Shown: in pieces, positions 1-9,491 of the stretch
Numbering within the stretch: the first letter of the stretch is position 1
How the letters are laid out: every line of letters starts with the position of its first letter
NCBI GenBank assembly: GCA_020720085.1
Contig: DYPE01000002.1
Location: forward strand, 13,483-64,336
Length of the DNA: 50,854 nucleotides
DNA from: Dichelobacter nodosus
GTDB lineage: Bacteria > Pseudomonadota > Gammaproteobacteria > Beggiatoales > Beggiatoaceae
Direction of reading: 5' to 3'
Translations under genes and position numbers: made by a program
Notes under the pieces: generated by a model
The model's input: only the letters and a program-made list of their open reading frames with translations
Told to the model about the DNA's origin: nothing
Database searches by the model: none

Positions 1-342
1 AAAACTCGTCTTCTTCTTCAGATAATATGGTTTCTTCATTTTCTGCGCTAAAGGAAATATCTGCTGTCAGCGTTTCTTCCTCTACTGCCAACGAGGCCAA
101 TGCTTGGTTTGCATCCGCATCCGCTTCGTCCTCAGCCAATTCCGACAAGGCCAATGCCACATCCAATTCAAAAAACTCGTCTTCTTCTTCAGATAATATG
201 GTTTCTTCATTTTCTGCGCTAAAGGAAATATCTGCTGTCAGCGTTTCTTCCTCTACTGCCAACGAGGCCAATGCTTGGTTTGCATCCGCATCCGCTTCGT
301 CCTCAGCCAATTCCGACAAGGCCAATGCCACATCCAATTCAA
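1..342. repeat. 171-bp coding tandem repeat (two copies, a third diverged)
   Basis: Bases 1-170 read the same as bases 172-341, a period of 171 bp or exactly 57 codons. A diverged copy continues to about 510. In protein order the diverged unit (residues ~860-913) comes first, followed by two units that appear identical, and the array may continue past the left edge. The unit is acidic and includes DEFFELDVALALSELAEDEA. The period keeps the reading frame, so gain or loss of a copy would change length without breaking the protein. Confidence 0.9.
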
Positions 343-3082
343 AAAACTCGTCCTGTTCCGCTTCAGATAATACGCTTTCTTCATTTTCTGTGATAAAGGA
401 AATATTTTCTGTAAGAGTTTCTTCACCCAATTCAATCCCTGACATTTCGCTTGCAGCTAATGCCTGGCTTACATTCGCATCTACTTCGTCTTCATTGAAT
501 GCGGGCAAAAGCAAGGTTTCGTCTAACGCTTCTTGATCCAAGGGGGTAGAGATTGTATCGTCTTCAAACCGAGTAATAAATTCTGGCGCTGCATTCAGTT
601 CATCCAGCACAGCATCCGCACTGTCTTCAATCAATTCTGGGAGTTCCGGCACCTCGGCAAGAGCTATAATCACTGCCTCCTCGCGAGCGAAGGGCAAATT
701 TGTGGCATCCGTTTCTGATATCCCCCCAGTGCGCAGCAAAGCAGCCAACTCTATCGCGTGCGTTTCTGCCATGGGCAAAGGCCAAGCCGGATTGCATAAA
801 TAATCCGCCAATTCTTGCGCTCCGTCCCCAGGCGCAAGCAAATAATCCATCATGATTGCTGGCCAGGCCGTCAACGCAGGCGCAGCCGCCTGACGTTCCT
901 CTGCGGTTTGCGCGGCCAAAGCCAGTATATTTTCAGTAAGAAAAGCGCAACATTGCTCTAATCCAGCCATTTGCTGTTGCAGCGATTCGTTGCATAGAGG
1001 CTGAAGTTGGTCAATATAATGTTCCGCTGCATACAGCAAGGCATCTTCTGTACTCTCAGCGGCTAACAAGATATGCTCGGCATCTTGTAGTGCATAGGCC
1101 AGATCAGCAACCAGAACATCCAAATTCTGGACGATCATTTTTTTAGCTGGCTGGTCAGCCCATTGTGAAGACCTGGTTTCTGTCTGCATTTCAACCATGT
1201 CTTGTTCTAGCATAGGCAAGTGTGCCATGGCTTCCACGCCATCTTCGCCCAATTCCAGCGCACCATTTAACATTAGCTCCGCCGATGGAGGCTGTTCCGT
1301 TGCCAATAAAACCAATTCAGGCGCATCTTGCTTCAGCAAAGAAAACTCTTCTGGTGATTTTTCTAACTCTTCTAAAATGTCCTCAACATCAAATCGTTCT
1401 TTTGCCAATGCGGCGGATTGCCATGCATCGTCATCTGTGCTGTTTTCTGAACCAATGAACGGCATGTCGTCTTCCGCCACCACGGGATTTTCCTGTGTAG
1501 CTTCAACCACGAAGGAATCATCCTCTATATCCCCGCTAAGTTCAATCAGTGGAAATTCTTCTTCCCCCATTTCATCCACAGCAACAGGCTCTAAATCTGA
1601 TAAAGCCAGTTCTTCCGCACAAAAATCCATACCATCCAAGCCATCTCGGCTTTCCGGCAAATCACTTACAAGCAAATCGTCATGAGCTTCACTCTTTGCC
1701 TCTGAGGTAGGAATGGATGCAAATATTTTTTCCTGTTTAGGCAGTGCGTCCAAGGTCAACATTGGCGCAGTTTGTTCTGGCAACGATTCGTCTAATTTAT
1801 CTTCAAATGCCTGAGGAAACTCTAGTGTAGGAAAATTAGACAGTTCTTCCGTGCTATTCTGCGTTTCAATCTCAGGAAATTTACGTAACTCCCTGGCATC
1901 GGTTTCGTCGGCCAAATCAATGAGGAGATCATCCTCTTCTTTAACCTCTAGTTCTTTTAATGCAGCGAATTCTTTGGATTCATCTACTTCTATAGTCGCA
2001 AACGCATCCATCTCCCCAACATCAACGTCGGCACTTAAAACAAATTCATCAATTTCCTCTAGAGCGGCAACCTCTTTTTGATGTAAAGGAAACAATACAT
2101 CCATTGATACAGTGTCTACATTTTCATTTACTTGTTCTAATAAAAGCTCTGCGGTTGACTCATTCGCAGATATTTTGTCGTCCGGTAATGAAAATTCCTC
2201 ATCCATATTTTCTTGTGCAGACGCAGTTTCCTCTAAAATATCTTCCTTTATAAATAGTAAGGATTCCCAATCTCCACTGCTCGATAAATCATCCCAATCT
2301 TCTTCTTGTTGTACATGAATTGGAGCTTCGTTATCTACATTCCCATTTGCTGGAAATTCTCCACCAGCATGGGCGGCTTCCATGGATACGACTTCAGTAG
2401 TAGAGGTTGTCGATGAAGCTACTAACGCCTGTTCAACTAAGTCAGAAATTCCATCAGCCTCGGATAATTCATCCCACTCTGTCCACTCTTCATTTTCCAA
2501 GACAAATGCTTCTTTTTCTTTTATAGGCTCTCTTTCTGATAAAACACAACTCTTTTCCATTTCTATGGCAGATAGCGCTTGCTTAGTTTTGATAATTTCC
2601 TCATCATTAGACCGTGTTTCTTGTGCAAGCGCGGGCTGCAATTGTTGCTCATAGTCCTGCTGCAATTGCGCCAGTAAAAGCGTTGCTTGCCGATCCGATA
2701 ATGGCCAAGCCCAGCGTGGGCTTTGTAAATGCTGAATTAAATGTTGGTGTGTCTGTTCATTTTGTGGAGAATACAAATAATGCGTGAGTAATCCAGGCCA
2801 GCGATCTAATTCATCATACGCAGTGGCAGTTTCGCCAGGCGCAGCAGCGAGTTCTAGCAAATTACGGTTAGTGAGAACACAAATTTGCTGCACACCATAT
2901 AATTTGGCGTGCCCAGCAGTTTCAGAAATTTCTTGTAGGTAGCGCAAACACTGTTTTAATGCTTCAGGCAAGCGGGCAGGCGAGCCATCTACATTGCTGG
3001 AGATGACAGAAACCTCATGCAACGTATACGCATTTTCAATAATTTTGTTACGTAGTCGATTTAGCAGCTCTGGCGTACACAT
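1..3082 (-). CDS. ChpA/CheA-like giant acidic chemosensory protein (N-terminal part, runs off window)
   Basis: Reading the minus strand from the ATG at 3082, I found no stop codon before the window edge, giving 1027 visible residues. An AGGGTGG stretch upstream supports this start; an in-frame ATG at 3136 is the alternative. Two helical modules can be seen, at residues ~60-140 and ~655-785. They share a pattern of W-P, then YL..P, then P.W..P, and so look like a diverged duplication. Between and after them lies a Glu/Asp-rich linker of low complexity. No HPt histidine motif, kinase core or receiver domain is visible, so those would lie to the left. Position behind PilJ-like and CheW genes, and the acidic multi-module layout, suggest a ChpA-type histidine kinase or an HPt scaffold; this is inference. 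The Ser-rich plus-strand reading frames here are antisense shadows of its GAA/GAT codons. Confidence 0.7.
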   Translation of the reverse strand, partial: MCTPELLNRLRNKIIENAYTLHEVSVISSNVDGSPARLPEALKQCLRYLQEISETAGHAKLYGVQQICVLTNRNLLELAAAPGETATAYDELDRWPGLLTHYLYSPQNEQTHQHLIQHLQSPRWAWPLSDRQATLLLAQLQQDYEQQLQPALAQETRSNDEEIIKTKQALSAIEMEKSCVLSEREPIKEKEAFVLENEEWTEWDELSEADGISDLVEQALVASSTTSTTEVVSMEAAHAGGEFPANGNVDNEAPIHVQQEEDWDDLSSSGDWESLLFIKEDILEETASAQENMDEEFSLPDDKISANESTAELLLEQVNENVDTVSMDVLFPLHQKEVAALEEIDEFVLSADVDVGEMDAFATIEVDESKEFAALKELEVKEEDDLLIDLADETDARELRKFPEIETQNSTEELSNFPTLEFPQAFEDKLDESLPEQTAPMLTLDALPKQEKIFASIPTSEAKSEAHDDLLVSDLPESRDGLDGMDFCAEELALSDLEPVAVDEMGEEEFPLIELSGDIEDDSFVVEATQENPVVAEDDMPFIGSENSTDDDAWQSAALAKERFDVEDILEELEKSPEEFSLLKQDAPELVLLATEQPPSAELMLNGALELGEDGVEAMAHLPMLEQDMVEMQTETRSSQWADQPAKKMIVQNLDVLVADLAYALQDAEHILLAAESTEDALLYAAEHYIDQLQPLCNESLQQQMAGLEQCCAFLTENILALAAQTAEERQAAAPALTAWPAIMMDYLLAPGDGAQELADYLCNPAWPLPMAETHAIELAALLRTGGISETDATNLPFAREEAVIIALAEVPELPELIEDSADAVLDELNAAPEFITRFEDDTISTPLDQEALDETLLLPAFNEDEVDANVSQALAASEMSGIELGEETLTENISFITENEESVLSEAEQDEFFELDVALALSELAEDEADADANQALASLAVEEETLTADISFSAENEETILSEEEDEFFELDVALALSELAEDEADADANQALASLAVEEETLTADISFSAENEETILSEEEDEF

Positions 3083-3147
3083 CGTATTGCCCACCCTATT
3101 GCATGTATGCGGATAGAAAAATACCGCACAAACCATTATGGGAGAAG

Positions 3148-5709
3148 TTAATCACCCGGCAACTTAAACTGACCGATGGAATCCATTAACATGTTAGAGT
3201 AGTCCGCCAAGCGGTCTGTCTGAATAGATTGCTCATCCAATTGGCGTCCTGTTTCTTCCGTGCTGGTTTTAATGAACAAGGCGTGTTCGCGTAATTCATT
3301 ACTGATCCGTGCTTGCTGTTGCGACGCCATGGCAATTTGTTCTACCACCTTTACCAAATTGGCCGTGGTATCCTGAGTTTCCTTCATCTGTTGACCGGCG
3401 CGTTCGGCCAATTGTGAACCTTCCACCACCTGTTGAATGGTTTTATCCATGGTAGCGATTGTGTCATTCGTTTCTACTTGGATGTTTTTCACCAGCGCAG
3501 AAATCTGCGATGTCGCGTTACGGGAAGATTCCGCCAAGCGTTGTACTTCGTCCGCCACCACTGAAAATCCTCGGCCTGCGTCGCCGGCTGCTGCCGCTTG
3601 CATGGATGCGTTCAGCGCGAGCACGTGTGTACGTTCCGCGATGTTGTTAATAATATCCACAATCCCAGAAATTTCTTGTGAACGTTCACCCAACCGCTTA
3701 ATACGTTTTTCTGTTTCGTGAATGGTTTCGCGAATTTCACTCATCCCATTCACTGTGCCAGTTACAGTTTGTAGCGCGATTTGCGTGGAGCGCGTGGCTT
3801 CTGCCGCGATTTCATTACAAGATTGCGCCACCTCGGAAATTTTATTCATGGCTTCAGCAGCAGCCGCCAATTCACTGAGTGTAGTGGCCACAATATTTCT
3901 TTCGTTTTCTGCTGTCTTGGATACGTTATCTGCCTGAGTTTTCACCTGGCGCGAAGCATGGGCTACGTCCTCAGAAATTTTCTTAACATTGAGCAACACC
4001 TTACTGGTTTCTTGCGCCATCTGGTTAATAGCGTCTGCCAACGGGCCAGTTACGTCTTCAGTCACAGGCACCTGCACGGTCAAGTCTCTTTGCGACAATT
4101 GGAACGATGCTTTCAGCAATTCAATAATCGAGTTATTTAACATTTCGTTTTCTTTTTCGATTTTTGCCAATTGGGTAAGGCGATCGTCTAAGAGTGCGTT
4201 AAACGCTTTACTCAACGTTTCCAATTCATCCTTGGTACGAATGTCCGCACGGGCAGTAAAGTCACCTTCTGCCACTTTATTCATGGTGTTTTCCAAAATG
4301 GAGATCGGGCGGGCAATACGTCCAAAGAAGAAGAATCCAAATAGTCCTCCGCCTAACAATACGAAAAAGCCGATAGGATAGGATGCTTTTTGAATACCAC
4401 CAGTAAGCGCATCAAGTTGTTCGAAAGACTCTGTTTCTTGCAACTCGGAGAAAATACCCCAGTTTAGTCCTGGCACGTTAATTGGTGCGAACGCAGACAG
4501 TACGAACACCCCCATGTAATTTTGGAAAATGTCAAACCCAGTCACCCCAGATAGCGCGGCGCGGGTACCCGGCGAGTCCACTTTTAATAAGCCTACCGTG
4601 GTGTCCTTAGATTCAATGGTTGAAATTACATTTTGTTCAAGCAACTTGGCTTCTTCCACGGCAACAACGAAATCTTCGCGGTTTTCCACAAAGGGGCGGC
4701 TGTCATTACGCATGGTGCCATCCGCCGCAATAAGTACGGTTTCACCGGTTTTCCCCGATTCGTCTAACCGCCAAGAACGGTCATACGTCATAATGTCGTT
4801 AATGTTGTCGATGGATAGGGCGAATATAATAATCCCCACTTTCTCCGCACCTTCAAAAACCGGAGCCGCAATGAATGCTACACGGTTTTGGAAAGAGGGC
4901 AGATAATTGGAGTAATCTTGCAAGGATACATTTTCAGTTGAAATTGAGTCCTTTACTTTCATGAATGTTTCTGAAATACCCTGGCCTACAAGCGGGCCAT
5001 CCATTAACGATGTGGCAAAATCGATATTTTTTAGAACGGAATAGGTGATATTTCCGGTTTTATGATCCACCAGGAAAACATCCTCAAATTCAAAGCGGGA
5101 CATAAAATCAAATATCAGTGGGTGATATTTACGGTGCACTTGGCTATAGCGAGAGTGATCATTTGCTACCAACAGCTCTTCCTTAGTGCCCAATGGATTA
5201 GGATTATCCGCAATATAAAAATATTGTAGCGCTAATGTGTTGGCAGGGAATTTTTCAATATATTCATTCATATTAGGCGCAGCTTCTGGATTTGCCATCT
5301 GGTATTCCATGCTGAACTCGCCAGTATAATAATCGGCCAATGCTTTTTTATATTGATCCAATGGTAAGGCTGGGCGCGTAGTTTCTTTGCCAGGCTCCGG
5401 CGGCCCTTCTTCACTTGACCCCAGTGCTTCATATTGGAAGTCGTTGTAAGCTTGGGTAAACTCCTTCACCATTTTTATGGTGCTGGGCTGCTTGGCAAAA
5501 TAGACCAATTGATCCGTAATTCGTCTAAAATAAGATTCAATTTCTTTCTTTTTCGCGTCACGGATGGAGGTAATATGGCTTTGCACACTTTGTTGTAAGG
5601 AACTCTCACCAATTTCACCGGCGCGGCTACTTACGAAATACACGGTCACCGCCACGGGAATTACGGCGAGAAGCGCCGAACCAATAAACATTTTTTGCCT
5701 AAGTTTCAT
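3148..5709 (-). CDS. Methyl-accepting chemotaxis protein, PilJ-like
   Basis: Inner-membrane chemoreceptor of 853 residues. TM1 is at ~7-27, a large periplasmic sensor at ~28-440, TM2 at ~445-463 and HAMP at ~463-515. A second HAMP-like helical segment follows at ~530-580, then the signalling coiled coil at ~600-850. The hairpin tip (residues ~691-725) contains LALNASMQAAAAGDAGRGFS and VVADEVQRLAESSRNAT, the PilJ/Chp style of tip. The sensor is far larger than that of classical PilJ and looks like a double-Cache fold; that fold is an inference from its size and the RDAKKKEIESYF membrane-proximal helix. GGAGG precedes the ATG. The gene lies between the CheW gene and the ChpA-like gene in one operon and probably feeds signals to a kinase controlling pili or gliding. 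Confidence 0.9.
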   Translation of the reverse strand: MKLRQKMFIGSALLAVIPVAVTVYFVSSRAGEIGESSLQQSVQSHITSIRDAKKKEIESYFRRITDQLVYFAKQPSTIKMVKEFTQAYNDFQYEALGSSEEGPPEPGKETTRPALPLDQYKKALADYYTGEFSMEYQMANPEAAPNMNEYIEKFPANTLALQYFYIADNPNPLGTKEELLVANDHSRYSQVHRKYHPLIFDFMSRFEFEDVFLVDHKTGNITYSVLKNIDFATSLMDGPLVGQGISETFMKVKDSISTENVSLQDYSNYLPSFQNRVAFIAAPVFEGAEKVGIIIFALSIDNINDIMTYDRSWRLDESGKTGETVLIAADGTMRNDSRPFVENREDFVVAVEEAKLLEQNVISTIESKDTTVGLLKVDSPGTRAALSGVTGFDIFQNYMGVFVLSAFAPINVPGLNWGIFSELQETESFEQLDALTGGIQKASYPIGFFVLLGGGLFGFFFFGRIARPISILENTMNKVAEGDFTARADIRTKDELETLSKAFNALLDDRLTQLAKIEKENEMLNNSIIELLKASFQLSQRDLTVQVPVTEDVTGPLADAINQMAQETSKVLLNVKKISEDVAHASRQVKTQADNVSKTAENERNIVATTLSELAAAAEAMNKISEVAQSCNEIAAEATRSTQIALQTVTGTVNGMSEIRETIHETEKRIKRLGERSQEISGIVDIINNIAERTHVLALNASMQAAAAGDAGRGFSVVADEVQRLAESSRNATSQISALVKNIQVETNDTIATMDKTIQQVVEGSQLAERAGQQMKETQDTTANLVKVVEQIAMASQQQARISNELREHALFIKTSTEETGRQLDEQSIQTDRLADYSNMLMDSIGQFKLPGD

Positions 5710-5764
5710 GGCATTATCCTCCCTAACTGCTGCAATGGTAATATTACTAACTGATTGCGGGTCT

Positions 5765-6292
5765 TCATAGCGCGACCCGACTGCTTAAAGAATCAAAAAA
5801 ATTTTTGTGGTCAAAAACAAACCACATCTCGTCTTGTAACTCATAACCCGTATGAATAAATGGGGCAATTGCCGTAGGCAACGCGGGCAAACTGGCTAAT
5901 TTGTCATTTTCGGTGAACGTTTTTTGCGCTGGTAATTCATCAATAATAATACCCGCCGCGCTTTGCCCTTCATCAAGCACCAATAACATACGTTTTTTGG
6001 TATCTGGCATTTCCAGACTTAAAATTTCCGTCATTTCAAATACAGGAATTAAGTTGCCGCGCAAATTAATTAAACCAACCAGCCAATTGGCCGTATTGGG
6101 TACTGCGCAAGGAGGCGTGGAAATGTCGAGGAGTTCGCTAATTGTACCTTCTGAAATCAATAGACCCATTCCCCCAATCTTAAATCCCATGCGTCGGATT
6201 ATTTCAATTTCTTCCTCCGCACTTTGCCCTAGCGCTTGCGGGTTTAGAAATGGGCGGTTAAGCGCTTGTGTCGGCGACAACTTTGATTTCAT
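5765..6292 (-). CDS. CheW-like adaptor (PilI-type)
   Basis: Cytoplasmic coupling protein of 175 residues that should link the chemoreceptor to the kinase. The CheW core is clear: WLVGLINLRGNLIPVF at about residues 87-102, followed by a second beta barrel half containing LLVLDEGQSAAGIIID. A ~35-residue N-terminal extension resembles PilI. GAGG lies upstream of the ATG. It is 55 bp upstream of the chemoreceptor gene and 56 bp behind the substrate-binding protein gene, all on the same strand, so one transcript is likely. Whether it serves a pilus or a flagellar-type pathway cannot be settled from this protein; the PilJ-like receptor tip favours a Pil/Chp system. Confidence 0.88.
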   Translation of the reverse strand: MKSKLSPTQALNRPFLNPQALGQSAEEEIEIIRRMGFKIGGMGLLISEGTISELLDISTPPCAVPNTANWLVGLINLRGNLIPVFEMTEILSLEMPDTKKRMLLVLDEGQSAAGIIIDELPAQKTFTENDKLASLPALPTAIAPFIHTGYELQDEMWFVFDHKNFFDSLSSRVAL

Positions 6293-6348
6293 GGGTAACC
6301 TCTATCGCCTTGCCTTTTATTATTCATGCCACGTTCATCCGGTTCAGG

Positions 6349-7461
6349 CTATTGATTTTCTGGGCCAGCGGTAAACGTTTGTAGCATCTTGGCATTATAA
6401 TGCAATAATGCTGGCGGACGACCAGGGTAAGATACCCAGCTGGAAACCACTTCATCGCCGCCTAAATTATGGCGTTGCATAAAATAGCGAATATGGCGCA
6501 TGGTTTTTCGCATACTGCGATCACGAATTGTGGACAAGGCTTTTACTTGTGTGTCGGTAAGCGCAATAGATTCTAGTTCTTCTTCAAAAAGATCGCGATC
6601 CACACCCAAAATATTGGCCATAGCCTCCAGGGTCGCGCCGCGCATATTCCCTTGCATACGTTCCATGATGTTAATCCAAATAGCCAGCAGGGCGTTTGCT
6701 AAGCCTGGATGTTCTTGTAATGCGTCGCGCCGAACTACAAGCAAGTGATTGATTTCTTTTGGTATTGATCGACTGCTAAAAATAACCTGTCCCTCTTTAT
6801 TTTTATATAACTCATGGGCAATAGGATTCCAGGTAACCACACCATGATTGCCAGCGTTTTCATATGCGGCAACAATATTTTCTTCGTTGGTATTTTCTTT
6901 TTTAACACTGTCAAAACTCATTTGTTGTTTTAGCAGATAACGATCTAATAAATAATGACTTACGGAATACTCCATCAGGGCTATATTTTTGCCTTCCAGG
7001 GTAATCCCTTCTTTACCTTTAGGGACGAGAATAGCGTCGTTACCATTGCTAAAACTGCTGACTAAAATTACATCCGCTTCTACGTTGCGCGGAATCAGGT
7101 TGATTACTGCGTCAATATTTGTAATGGCAATTGCGTGTATATTGCCGGAGATAAATTGTTCAATAAGTTGTTTGTAATCACCAGATTGGAATTCTATATT
7201 GACGTGGTAAATGGAGCTATAGTTACCAAACTGCTCTTCTTCATTTGCTAAAAACCAAGGCACGTAGGGTAATTGTTTAGGCGCTGCAAAAACCAAGTTC
7301 GGCAAGTTTTCTGTGGCAACCTCTTCGTCACCGCCTTCGCCGCCGCCCAGTTGCAATCCGCTCCATAGCCCTTCCAGGTATGAGCAGGATGTCAATAGCA
7401 GGAAAACAAGCGTAAACAGTATAAATTTCAAATAATTAAGCGGTTGATTGCGTAATTTCAT
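6349..7461 (-). CDS. NMT1/SsuA-type substrate-binding lipoprotein
   Basis: I chose the ATG at 7461 (370 residues) because it begins a lipoprotein signal ending in FLLLTSC, so Cys is lipidated, and AGGATA sits upstream. A longer frame from 7569 has no such logic. The body has the NitT/TauT family pattern: FAAPKQLPYVPWFLANEEE near the start, QLIEQFISGNIHAIAITNID for ligand-lobe contact, and a C-terminal helical tail. No permease or ATPase gene is nearby. It is the first gene of the chemosensory operon, so it may hand a ligand to the chemoreceptor's large periplasmic domain rather than feed a transporter. That role is inference; the fold assignment is firm. Confidence 0.8.
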   Translation of the reverse strand: MKLRNQPLNYLKFILFTLVFLLLTSCSYLEGLWSGLQLGGGEGGDEEVATENLPNLVFAAPKQLPYVPWFLANEEEQFGNYSSIYHVNIEFQSGDYKQLIEQFISGNIHAIAITNIDAVINLIPRNVEADVILVSSFSNGNDAILVPKGKEGITLEGKNIALMEYSVSHYLLDRYLLKQQMSFDSVKKENTNEENIVAAYENAGNHGVVTWNPIAHELYKNKEGQVIFSSRSIPKEINHLLVVRRDALQEHPGLANALLAIWINIMERMQGNMRGATLEAMANILGVDRDLFEEELESIALTDTQVKALSTIRDRSMRKTMRHIRYFMQRHNLGGDEVVSSWVSYPGRPPALLHYNAKMLQTFTAGPENQ

Positions 7462-7856
7462 GTTCGGGTATCCTAAGGCTTTAGAAGTAATAAACCGCAC
7501 AACCCACGACGCCATTGCTGTCCTGGCATCAGACAGGGTAGGGTATAAGAGTAATAAAAAAAATAGCAAATAACAAGTTACAGCATCATATTCATGTAAT
7601 TTATCAACATTGGCGCAGGTATGCTACCGTGCCCATGGCCTAACTTGCCATGGCACTGGCAATTCGGCGGTTTTCGCGGGCGTGCGCGGATGGCTTGCAT
7701 TGTACCAGAAGGTATTGCTACCCTGGGACTACGATTTTTCGCTGTGAGTTTTTTTGCAAAATTTAGCCTGGCGCGCAGTGCCAGGCAGGGTGTTGTTTGA
7801 TGCTGACGAGAAGCAACATGCTGGCCTTATTTTTTGAGTTGAGTGCGCACATCCAC
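7462..7856. other. Divergent non-coding region
   Basis: This ~395-bp region between the divergent chemosensory operon and the bioF operon shows no convincing gene. It contains two hairpins: GTGCCCATGGC paired with GCCATGGCAC at 7629-7656, and GCCTGG paired with CCAGGC near 7767-7786. It should carry promoters for both directions, but I see no box strong enough to mark. The base composition also changes here, from AT-richer on the left to GC-richer on the right. Confidence 0.45.
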
Positions 7857-8225
7857 ATGAAAACCGCACCGCGCTGGGGTATTGGTGCGTGGATGGCAGT
7901 GGCTATCTGTTTTGTTTGTAACTCGCCATTCGCCTATTCGCAACCAGCAGTGCCCACTGCGCCGCCCTTGCGCGCGTTGGCGGAAGTTGGTAGGCATTCT
8001 ACTGCATCTCCCGCTGCGCCGTTGGAGGTATCGCAGCGTTTGCAGAGCGTGCAGCAGGCATTGGCGCAGGAGTTGGCTGCGCGCGAAGCATTGCAGCGGC
8101 AGTTGGTGGAGGAAAAACAAAAATTACTTGATTTACGCCGTGCTTGGGATGCACAGGTGCAGGAGTTTTATCAGCGTATGCAAATGCTTGAACGCGCATT
8201 AGCGCCGCCCGAGTCGGCGGAGTAA
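7857..8225 (+). CDS. Small exported coiled-coil protein of unknown function
   Basis: Start placed at ATG 7857; an upstream in-frame ATG at 7797 would add 20 residues of no clear purpose. From 7857 the protein has a basic N-terminus and a hydrophobic stretch ending in NSPFAYSQP, a signal peptide with likely cleavage after a small residue, so it is probably periplasmic. After a Pro/Ala-rich segment, residues ~55-115 form a predicted coiled coil (heptads such as LAQELAAREALQRQLVEEK). I do not recognise the family. It ends 3 bp before bioF, so they are probably cotranscribed, but a functional link to biotin is not evident. No strong ribosome site is seen. Confidence 0.55.
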   Translation: MKTAPRWGIGAWMAVAICFVCNSPFAYSQPAVPTAPPLRALAEVGRHSTASPAAPLEVSQRLQSVQQALAQELAAREALQRQLVEEKQKLLDLRRAWDAQVQEFYQRMQMLERALAPPESAE

Positions 8226-8228
8226 TTC

Positions 8229-9404
8229 ATGGCGTGGGAGGCATTGCAAGCAGAATTGGAAATGCGTCAGCACGCTGGCCTGGCGCGCCGCCGCCGGGTG
8301 CGTGGTGGCGCGCAACTGCCGTGGCAAGTGTTGGATAACGAGGCGGTGTTGAGTTTTTGCAGTAACGATTATTTGGGCCTGGCCGCGCACCCTGATGTAC
8401 GCGCTGCTATGGCTGAAGGGATTGCCAGCGAAGGCGTGGGGTCTGGGGCCTCGCATCTCATTAACGGCCACAGCCGCTTGCATGAGGGGCTAGAAACGCA
8501 ATTGGCCGCGTTTTGCGGGCGGGAACGGGCGTTGTTGTTTTCCACCGGTTACATGGCCAACCTGGGCGTGTTGAGCGCATTGGCAGACCGCCACAGCGCA
8601 ATTTTTTTGGACAAACTGTGCCATGCCTCGTTGCTGGACGGTGCCAGGCTGGCGGGGGCCAATCGTTCGCGCTACCCGCACAATGACTGGCAGGCGTTAG
8701 CGCGCCTACTGCAACGTAATTGCGCGTCGCGTAAACTTATCGTGACCGATGGCGTGTTCAGTATGGACGGAGATATGGCACCGCTAACGGAATTGGCGCG
8801 TTTGGCGGTGGAACATGGCGCTTGGTTGATGGTGGACGATGCGCATGGTCTCGGCGTGTTAGGTTCCAGCGGGCGCGGCGCTCTGGAGGCGCATGGCCTG
8901 GGGCAAGCGCAAGTGCCGGTGCTAGTGGGCACATTGGGCAAGGCATTGGGCGGATTTGGCGCGTTTGTGGCGGGCGCGGACACTTTGATTGAATATCTCA
9001 CGCAAACTTGCCGGACGTATATTTATACCACTGCTTTGCCACCTGGCGTGGCAGCGGGTGTGTCCGCCGCGCTACGCATTGCCGAGGCGCAACCGTGGCG
9101 GCGGCACAAAGCGTTACAATTGGCGGAGCGGTTCCAACGCCTGGCGCAACCGCAGGGTTTGCCATTGTTGCCGTCGGTTTCACCGATTCAGGCGTTGGTG
9201 CTTGGCAGCGCGGATCGGGCGTTGGCTGTGGAGCAGCATTTGCGCAGACGCGGCATTGCGGTTATCGCCATTCGTCCGCCCACCGTGCCAGCGGGAACCG
9301 CACGCTTGCGCATTACTTTTTCTGCTGCGCACGAAGAAGCCGATGTAGATCGCCTGCTGGCCGCGCTGGTGGAAGTGATTGAGCCACTGCGCGCAGACGG
9401 ATAA
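8229..9404 (+). CDS. bioF: 8-amino-7-oxononanoate synthase
   Basis: PLP enzyme joining pimeloyl-ACP (or -CoA) and L-alanine in the first step of the late biotin pathway, in the cytoplasm. Its 391 residues match the family length. Visible features are SFCSNDYLGLAAHP near the N-terminus, HxS around H131 for cofactor stacking, the DDAHG motif (D203, H206), and the Schiff-base lysine K238 in TLGKALGGFG. No other bio gene is in the window. It sits between the small coiled-coil gene and the GspC-like gene on the same strand. The assignment over the related KBL and serine palmitoyltransferase rests on overall match and length. Confidence 0.93.
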   Translation: MAWEALQAELEMRQHAGLARRRRVRGGAQLPWQVLDNEAVLSFCSNDYLGLAAHPDVRAAMAEGIASEGVGSGASHLINGHSRLHEGLETQLAAFCGRERALLFSTGYMANLGVLSALADRHSAIFLDKLCHASLLDGARLAGANRSRYPHNDWQALARLLQRNCASRKLIVTDGVFSMDGDMAPLTELARLAVEHGAWLMVDDAHGLGVLGSSGRGALEAHGLGQAQVPVLVGTLGKALGGFGAFVAGADTLIEYLTQTCRTYIYTTALPPGVAAGVSAALRIAEAQPWRRHKALQLAERFQRLAQPQGLPLLPSVSPIQALVLGSADRALAVEQHLRRRGIAVIAIRPPTVPAGTARLRITFSAAHEEADVDRLLAALVEVIEPLRADG

Positions 9405-9491
9405 GCCGTGCTGGGATGTTATACTTTCTGCAATGTTTTCATGGATGGAAAAATACCTTCCATTTGTATTCCCACGCAATGTAATGAGTCA

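Noticed and set aside
27-2654. Ser-rich plus-strand reading frames with internal repeats
   Set aside because: They are the antisense of Glu/Asp codons (TTC/ATC against GAA/GAT) of the minus-strand gene, which is open across the whole stretch and has a fitting start and context.
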